Positions 25,808 to 36,830 of a stretch of 45,699 nucleotides of DNA are shown in pieces (within the stretch, counting starts at the first letter, position 1; every line of letters begins with the position of its first letter). The position numbers and the translations under genes were made by a program. Below the pieces are notes generated by a model. That model was not told the DNA's origin and did no database searches. It saw nothing but the letters and a program-made list of their open reading frames with translations. The stretch comes from Chloroflexota bacterium. Its GTDB lineage: Bacteria; Chloroflexota; Anaerolineae; Anaerolineales; UBA4823. The stretch spans positions 1-45,699 of the forward strand of contig JAAYXE010000098.1 in NCBI GenBank assembly GCA_012516075.1, written 5' to 3'.

Positions 25808-27568
25808 TCAGCGATTCTGAAAAAACTTATCTAATACAGGTGTAATGTCTGCCTGCGAATGCCTGCGAAGCGTCGAGAAGAAGTCATCCGCGGTGGCCAG
25901 CTCGCCGGCGTAGGCAGCGGCATAATCTTTCAGGAAGGCGAAGAATGCATCATCACCGGTCAGTTCCCGCAGTTCTTCCAGGAAAACGGCGCCGTTCAAA
26001 TACACGGCATCGCGATAAGCACGATATCCCCCAAGGTTATAAATGGATCCATCCACCCATCCGCTGGGTTCATAATATTCAACTCGGTAGGCCCACCACC
26101 AGGGGAGCGCATCCGGATGGAGATGCTCGTAGTACAGGCGTTCTGAATAGGTCGCCAGGGCCTCGTCCAGCCAGGGTTCCTGAGCCTGATCGTTCCCGAC
26201 CAGACCATACCACCACTGGTGCGCAGTCTCGTGGGCCGCGATGGCTACCAGATATTCGCTCTGCGTTCCCTGATAGAGGTTGTAAAACCCATCGCTCAGA
26301 AAGTACAGCCCGTCATATTCCATGCCATCCAGGAAATCTGCTTCCACAACAGTAAGCATCTGGCGCGGGTACGGCCCGAACAGTTCGCTGAATAATTCGA
26401 GGGCGGCAATAGTTGTATCTAAAGCGGCCTGATTGGCCCGGACGTCAAAGGGAAAAGCATAACTCTGGACGGTAACTGCGCCGGCCTTGCCGGTCAGAAC
26501 CTGGTACTGGTGACTGACCGACCAGACGAAGTTGCGCGCTTTTTCCAGCCGGTAATGATGCCATTCACCATCGGCCTCGGCCGGTGCGCTGGCGGCGATC
26601 ACCAGGTCGCTGCGGCCGCCCGCCAGGCGGATGCTCACCTCGAAATCGGCGATTTCATAGGCCAGGTGCTCTCCGAAGTAACCCTGGCGGTGAGCCAGCC
26701 AGCCGCTGCCGGGAATGTAGGGCGGTATGAAAGGATACCAGTCGACCAGATTGGTCTGGCGCTCCGAATATCCAAACGGGATCGGGCGGATGTCTGGAGA
26801 TGGCTGGGGGTTTGGCAGGTTCAGTTCGTAGGCAATGGAAAGCTGCGCGCTCTCACCAGGCGGTAAGGGCTGGTCCAGCGGCACCTTGAGCTGGGTGCCA
26901 TCCCAGGTCAGGTCCTCGACCGCTGCTCCCCTGTTCAGAGATAGGCTGTTCAATTTAAAAACACCCGGATAAAAGGCGGGTTCAACCATCAGCAGCAGAT
27001 GATCGCTGATCGTTTCACCGGTCCGGTTGAAATAATCGATCTCCTGTTCCACCGCCAGATGATGCCGGTCGTAATCCAGCGTGGCCGTAAGGCGATACTG
27101 GGATAAGCGATCTGCGGCTGAAGCAGGAGTGCTTTCCTGGTCTGCCGGCGCAGCCGGCGGATCCCCTGCTGCCGGATCCGTAAATAGAAACTCTGCCGTA
27201 CTCCCCTCGGTCAGGATCACCGGGTTGGAGCCAACTGGTTGGTACGCACTGCCCTCCGGCGGTTCCATGCGCAGTTCGACCGGGTAGCTGGTTTTCCCCG
27301 GCCACCAGGCTGATGCATGACCATCCGCGTCCGTCTTGCCTCCGCCGCTGGCTCCCTGTGCATCGCGGGCGGTAAAGGTCGCCCCCTGCAGCGGGCGGTC
27401 CGCGCTGTCAACCTCTCCGTTTTGATTGGTATCCAGGAAAGCGCGCCCGAAGAAAAAAGAATCCTCCAGTACCGGTTCCGATGGCGATGGCTCGGGAGAC
27501 TCTGGCGCGGCCAACGGAACACAGGCGTTTGTCATCAGGATCAGTAAAAGAAAAAGAGCCTTTCTCAT
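25808..27568 (-). CDS. M1-family (gluzincin) metallopeptidase, lipoprotein
   Basis: 586 residues from the ATG at 27568, chosen because it begins a lipoprotein signal (MRKALFLLLILMTNAC, lipidated Cys near 16); the longer frame to 27676 is Arg-rich and lacks a ribosome site. A Pro/Ser-rich linker and a beta-sandwich segment with DTNQNGEVDSADRPL (SdrD-like, about 45-60) precede the catalytic part. The zinc site is HETAHQWWYG near residue 443, and the second glutamate is in WLDEALATYSE about 20 residues later. It probably cleaves peptides at the outer face of the membrane. The aminopeptidase GAMEN motif is not evident; the nearest segment is FLDGMEYDGL. Confidence 0.85.
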   Translation of the reverse strand: MRKALFLLLILMTNACVPLAAPESPEPSPSEPVLEDSFFFGRAFLDTNQNGEVDSADRPLQGATFTARDAQGASGGGKTDADGHASAWWPGKTSYPVELRMEPPEGSAYQPVGSNPVILTEGSTAEFLFTDPAAGDPPAAPADQESTPASAADRLSQYRLTATLDYDRHHLAVEQEIDYFNRTGETISDHLLLMVEPAFYPGVFKLNSLSLNRGAAVEDLTWDGTQLKVPLDQPLPPGESAQLSIAYELNLPNPQPSPDIRPIPFGYSERQTNLVDWYPFIPPYIPGSGWLAHRQGYFGEHLAYEIADFEVSIRLAGGRSDLVIAASAPAEADGEWHHYRLEKARNFVWSVSHQYQVLTGKAGAVTVQSYAFPFDVRANQAALDTTIAALELFSELFGPYPRQMLTVVEADFLDGMEYDGLYFLSDGFYNLYQGTQSEYLVAIAAHETAHQWWYGLVGNDQAQEPWLDEALATYSERLYYEHLHPDALPWWWAYRVEYYEPSGWVDGSIYNLGGYRAYRDAVYLNGAVFLEELRELTGDDAFFAFLKDYAAAYAGELATADDFFSTLRRHSQADITPVLDKFFQNR

Positions 27569-27847
27569 TCCAGGTCTCAAATTGCGGTGGGACTGCAGAT
27601 GCATTTTACTATGCCTGCACGAGCGGGAGTAACGCCGCCTCTGCTGCCTGGAGATGTGCAGTGGGTAATTCGACATATAAATGCGTCCCGCCAGCTCAAC
27701 AAGGTGTCGTGATCACACACGGGCGCCAGGATAACCCAAATCCTGATGGCGAACGCAGGCTGCGAATGCTGACAGGCATTCCTGATTTTGCATCTATGTT
27801 TTAAAATATTCTCGTTCAGGGTGGTGTAAAAGCGCAGGAGGTCGCGA

Positions 27848-28846
27848 ATGGTACCAGCGATGACGGTAAAATTCTGGGGGGTACGTGGAAGCCATCCGGT
27901 ATCCGCGGCCGAGGTCAGTCACTATGGGGGAAATACACCCAGCATCGAAGTTAACATACCCGGGCTGGTCATTGTCCTGGATGCCGGCACCGGCATCATC
28001 CCTCTGGGGCAGGACCTGCTGCAGCGCAGAAAAGGAAAAAGCACTGCGCCTCCCATTGTCCTGCTGTTGAGCCACCTGCATCACGCCCACATTCAGGGCC
28101 TGCCCTTTTTTGCCCCCGCTTTTGATTCCTCCACACGGCTGTATATTTATGGTCCGGCTTATAAAGACCAGGATCTCGAAAAGACATTGGAAGTCACCAT
28201 GTCGCCGCCGTTCTTCCCCATTTCGCTGGACAGCATGGTGGCCCGGAGGACGATCGAAAACCTGCAGGAAGGGCAGGTCATCGATTTGCCCCCTTCAGAA
28301 TTTAAACCGCAGACGGCCGCAGCTTCCGACCGGCCTGTGGACGAAGATACGCTGCGTATTCGCAGTTACAGGTCGGATGCCCATCCGGACAGCGTATTCA
28401 TTTTCCGGTTGGAGTGGCGCGGCAGGTCGGTCGTCTACGCCACAGATATTGAAGAGATGGATGAGGTGGATCCGGACCTGGTGCGTTTTATCGCCGACTG
28501 CGATCTCCTTATCCATGACACGCAGTACACTGAAGAACACTACCACGGACAGCTGCCGGAGCGCCCGGCAACGGCTGGTTTCGGTCACTCAACCGCCGAG
28601 ATGGCCTGCCGGGTCGCCCGTGCGGCCGGTGCTGCCCGGCTGGCGCTGTTTCATTACGAGCCCAGCTATTCCGACCAGGATGTTACCAGCCTGGAAGCCC
28701 GGGCGCGCAAATGCTTCGCCGATACCTTCGCTGCCCGTGAGGGGTTGTCGGTCGTCTTTCCGGCGCTGGGCCCGGCAGACATGGCTGTGCGCGGCGCGGC
28801 CCGACCGGTGTTATTCCACCAGCCGTATATTAAAAGGCAGGATTAA
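27848..28846 (+). CDS. MBL-fold protein with altered metal motif
   Basis: 332 residues; GGAGG lies 6 nt before the ATG. The metallo-beta-lactamase fold is clear: FWGVRGSHPV and YGGNTPSIEV near the N-terminus, VLDAGTGIIPLG (about 43-54), SHLHHAHIQGLPFF (75-88), the third ligand segment LIHDTQYTEEHY and GFGHSTAEMACRVA, and the last H in LFHYEPSY. The usual HxHxDH is HLHHAH, with Ala at residue 80 in place of the Asp that binds the second metal. Relatives are phosphodiesterases or related hydrolases. Activity is therefore uncertain. The stop overlaps that of the convergent chelatase gene by 4 bp. Confidence 0.85.
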   Translation: MVPAMTVKFWGVRGSHPVSAAEVSHYGGNTPSIEVNIPGLVIVLDAGTGIIPLGQDLLQRRKGKSTAPPIVLLLSHLHHAHIQGLPFFAPAFDSSTRLYIYGPAYKDQDLEKTLEVTMSPPFFPISLDSMVARRTIENLQEGQVIDLPPSEFKPQTAAASDRPVDEDTLRIRSYRSDAHPDSVFIFRLEWRGRSVVYATDIEEMDEVDPDLVRFIADCDLLIHDTQYTEEHYHGQLPERPATAGFGHSTAEMACRVARAAGAARLALFHYEPSYSDQDVTSLEARARKCFADTFAAREGLSVVFPALGPADMAVRGAARPVLFHQPYIKRQD

Positions 28847-29833
28847 CGCGCTGCGTTTTCGCTGCCCCGGCCGTCCATTTCATCTCGTACGGCCTGGTAC
28901 AGGGTCTCTGCCTTCAATTCATTAAGGGTATAGCAGGGGGCTTTCAATTCATCGGCGAGCTGCTGGGCCAGCCCCTGGTCGAAAGCGGCATGTTCCATAT
29001 TTACGACCACGCAGCGGATACCGTCTTCAGATATCTGCTGCGCGATCCTGCGCGCCTCTTCCTGAGGAGAAAGGTTGGTCATCGAGACGTTTCCTGCACC
29101 GTCGGTGAGCAGGATGAGCAGAGGCATCACATCGGAGTGCAGGATCTGTTCGCGCCGGATCACCTCATGGGCCATATACAGTCCAGCAGAGAGCGGGGTT
29201 TTCCCGCCAACGGGGATATCGGCCAGGGCACGCTGTGCCAGCTGCGTCGAATTGGTAGGGGGTAAGACCAGGGTTGCCCGGTCTTTCTGAAAAACCACCA
29301 GGCCAACCCGGTCGCGGCGCTGGTAGGCATCGGTGAGAAGGGAAAGGATGGCGCCCTTGGTGGCCGACATGCGTTCTGCTACGGCCATCGACCAGGAGGC
29401 GTCCACCACAAACAGGACCAGGTTCGCGGCGCGCTTCACGCGAACTTTGCGCTGCAAATCGCTTTTCTGGATGGCAAAGGCAACCTGCTTGCGCTGCTCG
29501 GCACGCTGCTTCTGATATGGCGCAGCCGCGCGTATGGTGGCATCGAACGCCAGGTCGTCTGTTTTCCCCATAGCAGGCCGCGCCATAATGTAACGGCCGC
29601 GCTTGCGCTCCGTGCGGGTGCGCGAACGGCGCCCACCGTGCCGGCGGGTCATCTTATCCAGCGGATTGTCCAGCTTGCGGGGGACAAAGGCCTGGCCGAT
29701 CTTAACACGCTCACCGCCTTCCCACCAGTGGGCATTCCCGGTATCGAAGACGTTCTGCTGCCCAGGTTCTGCTGGCGGGCGGTTAGATTCCTCTTCCAGT
29801 ATCTCTATCTGGGAACTGCTGCCTTTTTTTTTT
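28843..29833 (-). CDS. chlD: ChlD-like half (VWA) of the chelatase gene, read after a -1 frameshift
   Basis: This frame joins the ChlI-like frame at a run of ten A (minus strand). A -1 shift there gives one continuous protein of 690 residues ending here. The joined part reads GEKKK then an acidic linker (EILEEESNRPP), HWWEGGERVKIGQAFVPRKLD, GGRRSRT, GRYIMARP and the VWA domain with MIDAS DASWS. These are the standard linker and integrin-like domain of ChlD/BchD. The only ATG that would allow separate translation (29652) has no ribosome site and would drop the conserved linker. The product would be the medium chelatase subunit acting with ChlI and a large CobN/BchH-type subunit, which is not in the window. 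Confidence 0.85.
29794..29815 (-). promoter_or_regulatory. Stem-loop downstream of the frameshift site
   Basis: On the mRNA, UUCC-C-AG, a nine-base loop, and CU-GGAA pair, beginning 8 nt after the A-run. This is the spacing typical of -1 stimulatory structures. The ChlI-frame stop (UAG, 29805-29807) lies in its loop. Confidence 0.6.
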
Positions 29834-30914
29834 CGCCAGACGAGTCCTGGTCCGCTGAAGGCACCGGTTCGCCGGCTTCTAACTGCGCGCCCTGAAGCTG
29901 TTCAATGCGCTCCTGCAGCTCGGCCAGAGTCATTTCGGACTGGTAGAAGGGTCCGCGCTTGATGCGGTGCGGCAACGCAAGCTCGGCTGCCAGGGCGATA
30001 TCCATATCGTTGATGGCAGTACGCCCTTCGTAAGCAGCATGAGCGCGCGCTGTTTTCAGGATAACCAGGTCCGCGCGGTGACCCTCTACATTTAAGGAAG
30101 AGGTAAGGGCAGCGATCGAGAGCAGATCGCGGCTGGTGTAGGTGACCTGATCTACCAGCTGGCGCGCCTGCTGGATTCTTTCTGAAAGTTCCTTTTCTTT
30201 CGGCATCCAATCCTGGCGGAATTTTTCCGGGTCTCGTTCGAAGGCCAGGTTGTTCTGCATGATGGCCACCCGGTCGCGGGCATCGCGGATGCCCTGAATC
30301 TCAACCGAAAGGGCGAAGCGGTCCAGAAGCTGAGGACGAAGGTCACCCTCTTCCGGGTTCATCGTGCCAACCAGGATGAAGCGTGCTGGATGAGCAAAGG
30401 ATATGCCCTCACGCTCTACAATGTTGACGCCCATGGCCGCCGAGTCAAGCAGCAGGTCTACCACGTGATCGTCGAGCAGATTTACTTCATCGATATACAG
30501 CAGGCCGCGGTTGGCTGCTGCGAGGACCCCGGGCTCAAAATGGCGCTCGCCCTTCTGGATCGCTTTTTCGATGTCCAGTGTTCCTACGACGCGATCTTCC
30601 GTAGCGCTCACCGGCAGATCAACAAAGGGGATGCGCCGCTTCGCCACCACCAGTTCGGCGCCCTGACTGATGCGTTCTTTTACCCAATCAGACCAGGTTT
30701 CTGGTGAATTGGGATCATCGTTAAATGGAGAGTCGACAAACACGTCAATCTCCGGCAGCAGGGCGGCCATCGCCCGGGCAGCTGTGGATTTTCCGGTGCC
30801 GCGTTCTCCCCGGATCAGGACCCCGCCAATGCGCGGATCAATGGCATTTAAGATCAGAGACCGCTTCATGCGGTCCTGACCTACAATCGCAGTAAACGGA
30901 TAAATAGAGCGCAT
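29805..30914 (-). CDS. chlI: ChlI-like AAA+ chelatase subunit (in-frame product)
   Basis: 369 residues. The segment FTAIVGQDRMKRSLILNAIDP opens a magnesium/cobalt chelatase AAA+ domain; Walker A is GERGTGKSTAARA (about 37-49), Walker B is LLYIDEVNLL (about 138-147), and the sensor segment FILVGTMNPEEGDLRPQLLDRF follows. The chelatase hexamer uses ATP to drive insertion of Co or Mg into a tetrapyrrole. The frame ends in AAVPR and UAG right after the slippery A-run. Ribosomes that do not shift make this short subunit and those that shift make the ChlD-type one. No photosynthesis genes other than a PucC-like carrier are nearby, so cobaltochelatase is likelier. Confidence 0.9.
   Translation of the reverse strand: MRSIYPFTAIVGQDRMKRSLILNAIDPRIGGVLIRGERGTGKSTAARAMAALLPEIDVFVDSPFNDDPNSPETWSDWVKERISQGAELVVAKRRIPFVDLPVSATEDRVVGTLDIEKAIQKGERHFEPGVLAAANRGLLYIDEVNLLDDHVVDLLLDSAAMGVNIVEREGISFAHPARFILVGTMNPEEGDLRPQLLDRFALSVEIQGIRDARDRVAIMQNNLAFERDPEKFRQDWMPKEKELSERIQQARQLVDQVTYTSRDLLSIAALTSSLNVEGHRADLVILKTARAHAAYEGRTAINDMDIALAAELALPHRIKRGPFYQSEMTLAELQERIEQLQGAQLEAGEPVPSADQDSSGEKKKAAVPR
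29824..29833 (-). other. Slippery site: ten consecutive A in chlI/chlD
   Basis: Reads GAA AAA AAA AAG in the ChlI frame. A Shine-Dalgarno-like AGGA lies 11 nt upstream (29845-29848) and a stem-loop 8 nt downstream. A single-base loss during sequencing is the alternative explanation. Confidence 0.75.
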
Positions 30915-31033
30915 GCAATAACCTCGAACCAGTTAAGACACAGGCCGGACATCTTATTCAAATTCTTTTCTGCACCAGCCTGTGGTATATCTCAAAGTTT
31001 TATGTTACTCGAGTCTTAATATTATCACAAAGG

Positions 31034-31062
31034 TTGCCAACTTGACTTTTCACCTTTATAAT
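31034..31062 (+). promoter_or_regulatory. Promoter of the S1-domain protein gene
   Basis: TTGCCA, a 17-bp spacer and TATAAT, about 40 nt before the start codon. Confidence 0.75.
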
Positions 31063-31102
31063 AACATTCATACCTTATCCACAAACCGGAGTACGTAAGC
31101 TT

Positions 31103-32452
31103 ATGGAACACAATGATGCCCTTGCCGGGCAAATGGCTGGGCCCGAAAATCACGGAAATGATCAAGACCTGAACGAAGCGAACAACGCTCAGGAGACTCC
31201 CAGCATGGAGAGCCTCCTGGAAGAAGGGCTTAGCCTTGATTTTCCAACCCAGGGCGAAATTCGCCGGGGAGTCATTGCAACGATTCGAGACAACGAAATC
31301 CTGGTCAGCATTGGGACGAAGTCTGAAGGTGTGATTTCGGGTCGCGAATTAGACCAGATCCCTGCAGAAGAACGCAGCGCCTTACAGGTCGGGCAGGAGA
31401 TCCCTGTCTATGTTGTAGCCCCAGAGGACCAGAACGGAAACGTTGTCCTTTCCTACATGCGTGCACGTGAAGAGCAGGACTGGGAAGATGTTGAGAGACT
31501 GCTCGAATCGAACGAAACGGTCGACAGCAAGATCGTTGGCTATAACAAAGGCGGTTTAATCGCTCCCGTCGGGGGTCTGCGTGGTTTTGTGCCGGCCTCC
31601 CAAATCAGCCTGGTCCGCCGGTCTGCCAGCCAGGGCGATACCCCGGAACAGCGCTGGGGTAAGATGGTTGGGGACGACATCAAAGTGCGTGTGATCGAAG
31701 TTGATCGCGAACGCCGCCGCCTGATCCTCTCTGAGCGCCTGGCGCTGCAGGAAACGCGCGAGACCCTTAAAGAACGCCTGCTGGACGAGCTGAAGGAAGG
31801 CGATGTCCGCACGGGTCGCGTGACCAGCCTGGCAGATTTTGGCGCTTTCGTCAACATTGACGGTGCCGACGGCCTTGTTCACCTGTCTGAGATCTCCTGG
31901 GATCGCATTCAGCACCCCAGCGAGGTCCTTAAAGTCGGGCAGGAAGTCCAGGTCAAGGTCATCAGTGTGGACCAGGAACGCAAGCGCATTGGTCTGTCGA
32001 TCCGCCAGCTTCAGAAAGATCCCTGGCTCAACCGTGTGGAACAGATCAAAGAAGGTATGCTGGTTGAGGGGACGATCACCCATCTCACCAAGTTCGGCGC
32101 CTTTGCACGCATTGATGATGATCTCGAAGGTCTGATCCACGTATCCGAATTGAGCGAGCAGCGTGTTGGCCACCCGAAAGAAGTTGTGCACGAAGGAGAC
32201 GTGGTCACCCTGCGGGTGATCAAGGTGGATCCTGAGCGCCGGCGGATTGGCCTGAGCCTGCGCAAAGTGGATTCTCCGGCTTATGCGGATCTGGATTGGA
32301 AGATGGCGTTAGCGGATGAGGTAGAAAAGGTGGAAAGCGAGGAGGCTGCGGCCGAAGAGACCGGACCAACTCCTGAGACATCGACGGATGCGGATGCACC
32401 CGGAGCTGTTGATTCCACCGAAGGAGAAGAAACGCCGGAAAACGAAGCATAA
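31103..32452 (+). CDS. rpsA: S1 RNA-binding domain protein (RpsA-like)
   Basis: 449 residues with four consecutive S1 domains (about 52-118, 135-205, 222-292 and 307-377). The third begins GDVRTGRVTSLADFGAFVNIDGADGLVHLSEI and the fourth GMLVEGTITHLTKFGAFARIDDDLEGLIHVSEL. The N-terminal 45 residues and the C-terminal 70 are acidic and low in complexity. Four-domain S1 proteins are common outside Proteobacteria, where they bind mRNA on the 30S subunit. A CGGAG site lies 10 nt before the ATG. It has its own promoter and terminator. Confidence 0.9.
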   Translation: MEHNDALAGQMAGPENHGNDQDLNEANNAQETPSMESLLEEGLSLDFPTQGEIRRGVIATIRDNEILVSIGTKSEGVISGRELDQIPAEERSALQVGQEIPVYVVAPEDQNGNVVLSYMRAREEQDWEDVERLLESNETVDSKIVGYNKGGLIAPVGGLRGFVPASQISLVRRSASQGDTPEQRWGKMVGDDIKVRVIEVDRERRRLILSERLALQETRETLKERLLDELKEGDVRTGRVTSLADFGAFVNIDGADGLVHLSEISWDRIQHPSEVLKVGQEVQVKVISVDQERKRIGLSIRQLQKDPWLNRVEQIKEGMLVEGTITHLTKFGAFARIDDDLEGLIHVSELSEQRVGHPKEVVHEGDVVTLRVIKVDPERRRIGLSLRKVDSPAYADLDWKMALADEVEKVESEEAAAEETGPTPETSTDADAPGAVDSTEGEETPENEA

Positions 32453-32496
32453 GCTTCTGGCCCTTTAAGTACTTCTCCGCCCACAGCAGCAGTTCA

Positions 32497-32528
32497 GGGA
32501 GCGCACCCGTTCAGGTGCGCTCCCTCTT
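32497..32528 (+). terminator. Terminator after the S1 gene
   Basis: GGGAGCGCACC and GGTGCGCTCCC form an 11-bp stem with a six-base loop, followed by TCTTTAT. Confidence 0.88.
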
Positions 32529-32609
32529 TATAGCAGGAGGCTGAACTCTAAGAGTTGTGTTAATTTCATCAGGCGCACGATCTGTTTTTACAAATGGCTT
32601 GACATTCTC

Positions 32610-32618
32610 TGGTAGAAT
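32610..32618 (+). promoter_or_regulatory. Extended -10 element upstream of clpC
   Basis: TGGTAGAAT, about 100 nt before the start. A TTGACA (32599) is present but is only 8 bp from TAGAAT, so it is not a normal -35. Confidence 0.4.
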
Positions 32619-32719
32619 ACAATCGGACAATATGTCTCGGAATCACTTTTCTCGTTCTCGTGGTTCCTGTCGGCGCCCGTTTACAGGTGCCGTTTGTTGC
32701 TAGTTTAGGAGGAAGTACC

Positions 32720-35215
<2,496 letters not shown>

Positions 35216-35239
35216 ACCCTGTCCATGCAGGTAATCCAG

Positions 35240-35273
35240 GAGGGTGCAGCGTTCAACTGCACCCTCTCTTTTT
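35240..35273 (+). terminator. clpC terminator
   Basis: GAGGGTGCAG and CTGCACCCTC form a 10-bp stem followed by TCTTTTTG. Confidence 0.9.
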
Positions 35274-35316
35274 GTAATCAGGCTCTATACTGTGACTTAA
35301 AGAGTAAAAAGAGATT

Positions 35317-35337
35317 AACTGGAAATATGTTCTAGTT
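35317..35337. promoter_or_regulatory. Dyad over the radA promoter
   Basis: AACTnGAA and TTCnAGTT arms about a five-base centre, covering the -35 region of the radA promoter. It may be an operator; the half-site AGAAC (complement strand) also occurs in the operator at 44020. Confidence 0.45.
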
Positions 35338-35349
35338 TGCAGATATAAT
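35320..35349 (+). promoter_or_regulatory. radA promoter, apparently leaderless
   Basis: TGGAAA, an 18-bp spacer and TATAAT (35344-35349). The radA ATG begins 7 nt after the -10, so the transcript should start at or next to the start codon. No ribosome site is present. Confidence 0.55.
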
Positions 35350-35356
35350 TAACCGC

Positions 35357-36811
35357 ATGGCGAAAGTACACACGCAGTATGTCTGTCAACAGTGCGGGCG
35401 CAAAACAGCGCGCCAGATGGGGCGCTGCCCGCAGTGCGGCTCCTGGAACAGCATGGTGGAGGAAGTGGTTATGCCCGCCGCGGCACCGGCCGCCATCCAT
35501 GCCGGCCGCAGCCTCACGTCAGGAGGAGCAACTCCGCGCCGGATATCAGAGATCAGCGGCGATGTAGAGGAGAGGCTTCCTGTATCCATTGGTGAGTTTG
35601 CGCGTGTTCTGGGAGGCGGCATCGTCCCTGGCTCGGTGGTCCTGATCGGCGGCGATCCGGGCATTGGGAAATCTACGCTGCTCCTGCAGGTGGCCCTGGA
35701 GATGGCGCGCAGCATGCGCGTCCTCTATGTGTCTGGCGAGGAGTCCGAGCGCCAGATCAAGATGCGCGCCCTGCGCCTGCTGCGCGCTGCCGAAAGCGGG
35801 AACGGCAAAGCTAAAGGGGAAGACGACGGGCTGCCGCTGCCGGATGAACTGTACCTGGTGACAGAGACCAATCTCCACGCCATCCTTGATTACGTCACTG
35901 GAGTCAACCCTCAGCTTCTGATCCTCGACTCGGTGCAGACCACCTATCTGCCTGAACTCGAATCTTCTGCCGGCTCGGTTTCTCAGGTGCGTGAAACTTC
36001 TTCGCGCCTGCGCGAACTGGCAAAGGCCTCCAGTATGGGGGTGTTTCTGATCGGCCATGTGACCAAAGAAGGCACCCTGGCCGGCCCACGTGTGCTGGAG
36101 CACATCGTCGATACCGTGCTCTACCTGGAGGGCGACCGCTTTCAATCCTACCGCCTGCTGCGTTCGGTTAAGAACCGCTTTGGCGCCACTTCTGAGGTGG
36201 GGGTGTTCGAGATGCACGAACGGGGTCTGGTGGAAGTGACCAACCCGTCCGAGGCCTTCCTGGCCGAGCGGATGGTCAACGCTCCTGGCTCGGCCATCGC
36301 GGTCACCATGGAGGGGACCCGCCCGCTCCTGGTAGAGATCCAGGGACTTACTACCCCATCAGCTTTCGGCAACCCGCGCCGCACACCGAACGGCATCGAC
36401 TTTAACCGCCTGCTGCTCACAGTGGCGGTGCTTACCCGCCGGGTGGGCGCCCGCCTGGGAGAACAGGATATTTTTGTGAACGTGGTCGGCGGGCTTTCGA
36501 TCAGCGAACCCGCGGCTGACCTGGCGGTTGCTGCGGCAATCGCTTCTTCGATGCGCAATGTGCCCGTGCGCGCCGATACGGTGTTGATCGGCGAGGTGGG
36601 GCTCTCGGGAGAGCTGCGTATGGTCAGCCAGATGCCGGCTCGTTTGCGAGAAGCGGCCAAGCTGGGCTTCAAACAGGCAATTGTTCCCCGCCGCATCCGG
36701 CGCGGCGAGCCCTGGCCGGAGGGGATCGAGGTGGTCGAAGCGCGCTCGCTGCGTCAGGCGCTGGAACAGGCGCTGGTCCAGGAAAGCGCAGCCGGCGAGC
36801 CGGCCGATTAA
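35357..36811 (+). CDS. radA: DNA repair protein RadA
   Basis: 484 residues. The N-terminal C4 zinc finger is CQQCGRKTARQMGRCPQCGSW (Cys 10, 13, 24, 27). Walker A is GGDPGIGKST near 97-106, Walker B LLILDS, the RadA motif KNRFGATSEVGVFEM near 272-286, and a C-terminal Lon-like domain follows with GGLSISEPAADLAVA. RadA is a RecA-like helicase that helps branch migration in recombination. Only the zinc-finger-encoding start fits, and it has no Shine-Dalgarno, in line with leaderless translation. Confidence 0.95.
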   Translation: MAKVHTQYVCQQCGRKTARQMGRCPQCGSWNSMVEEVVMPAAAPAAIHAGRSLTSGGATPRRISEISGDVEERLPVSIGEFARVLGGGIVPGSVVLIGGDPGIGKSTLLLQVALEMARSMRVLYVSGEESERQIKMRALRLLRAAESGNGKAKGEDDGLPLPDELYLVTETNLHAILDYVTGVNPQLLILDSVQTTYLPELESSAGSVSQVRETSSRLRELAKASSMGVFLIGHVTKEGTLAGPRVLEHIVDTVLYLEGDRFQSYRLLRSVKNRFGATSEVGVFEMHERGLVEVTNPSEAFLAERMVNAPGSAIAVTMEGTRPLLVEIQGLTTPSAFGNPRRTPNGIDFNRLLLTVAVLTRRVGARLGEQDIFVNVVGGLSISEPAADLAVAAAIASSMRNVPVRADTVLIGEVGLSGELRMVSQMPARLREAAKLGFKQAIVPRRIRRGEPWPEGIEVVEARSLRQALEQALVQESAAGEPAD

Positions 36812-36830
36812 CGGTAATGATTTAGTGGTG

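Noticed and set aside
29652..29652. Separate start for the VWA chelatase subunit
   Set aside because: No ribosome site, and it would discard a conserved linker that is open all the way back to the A-run.
32599..32618. TTGACA-TAGAAT as a normal clpC promoter
   Set aside because: The spacer is only 8 bp, too short for a sigma-A promoter; only the extended -10 is kept.
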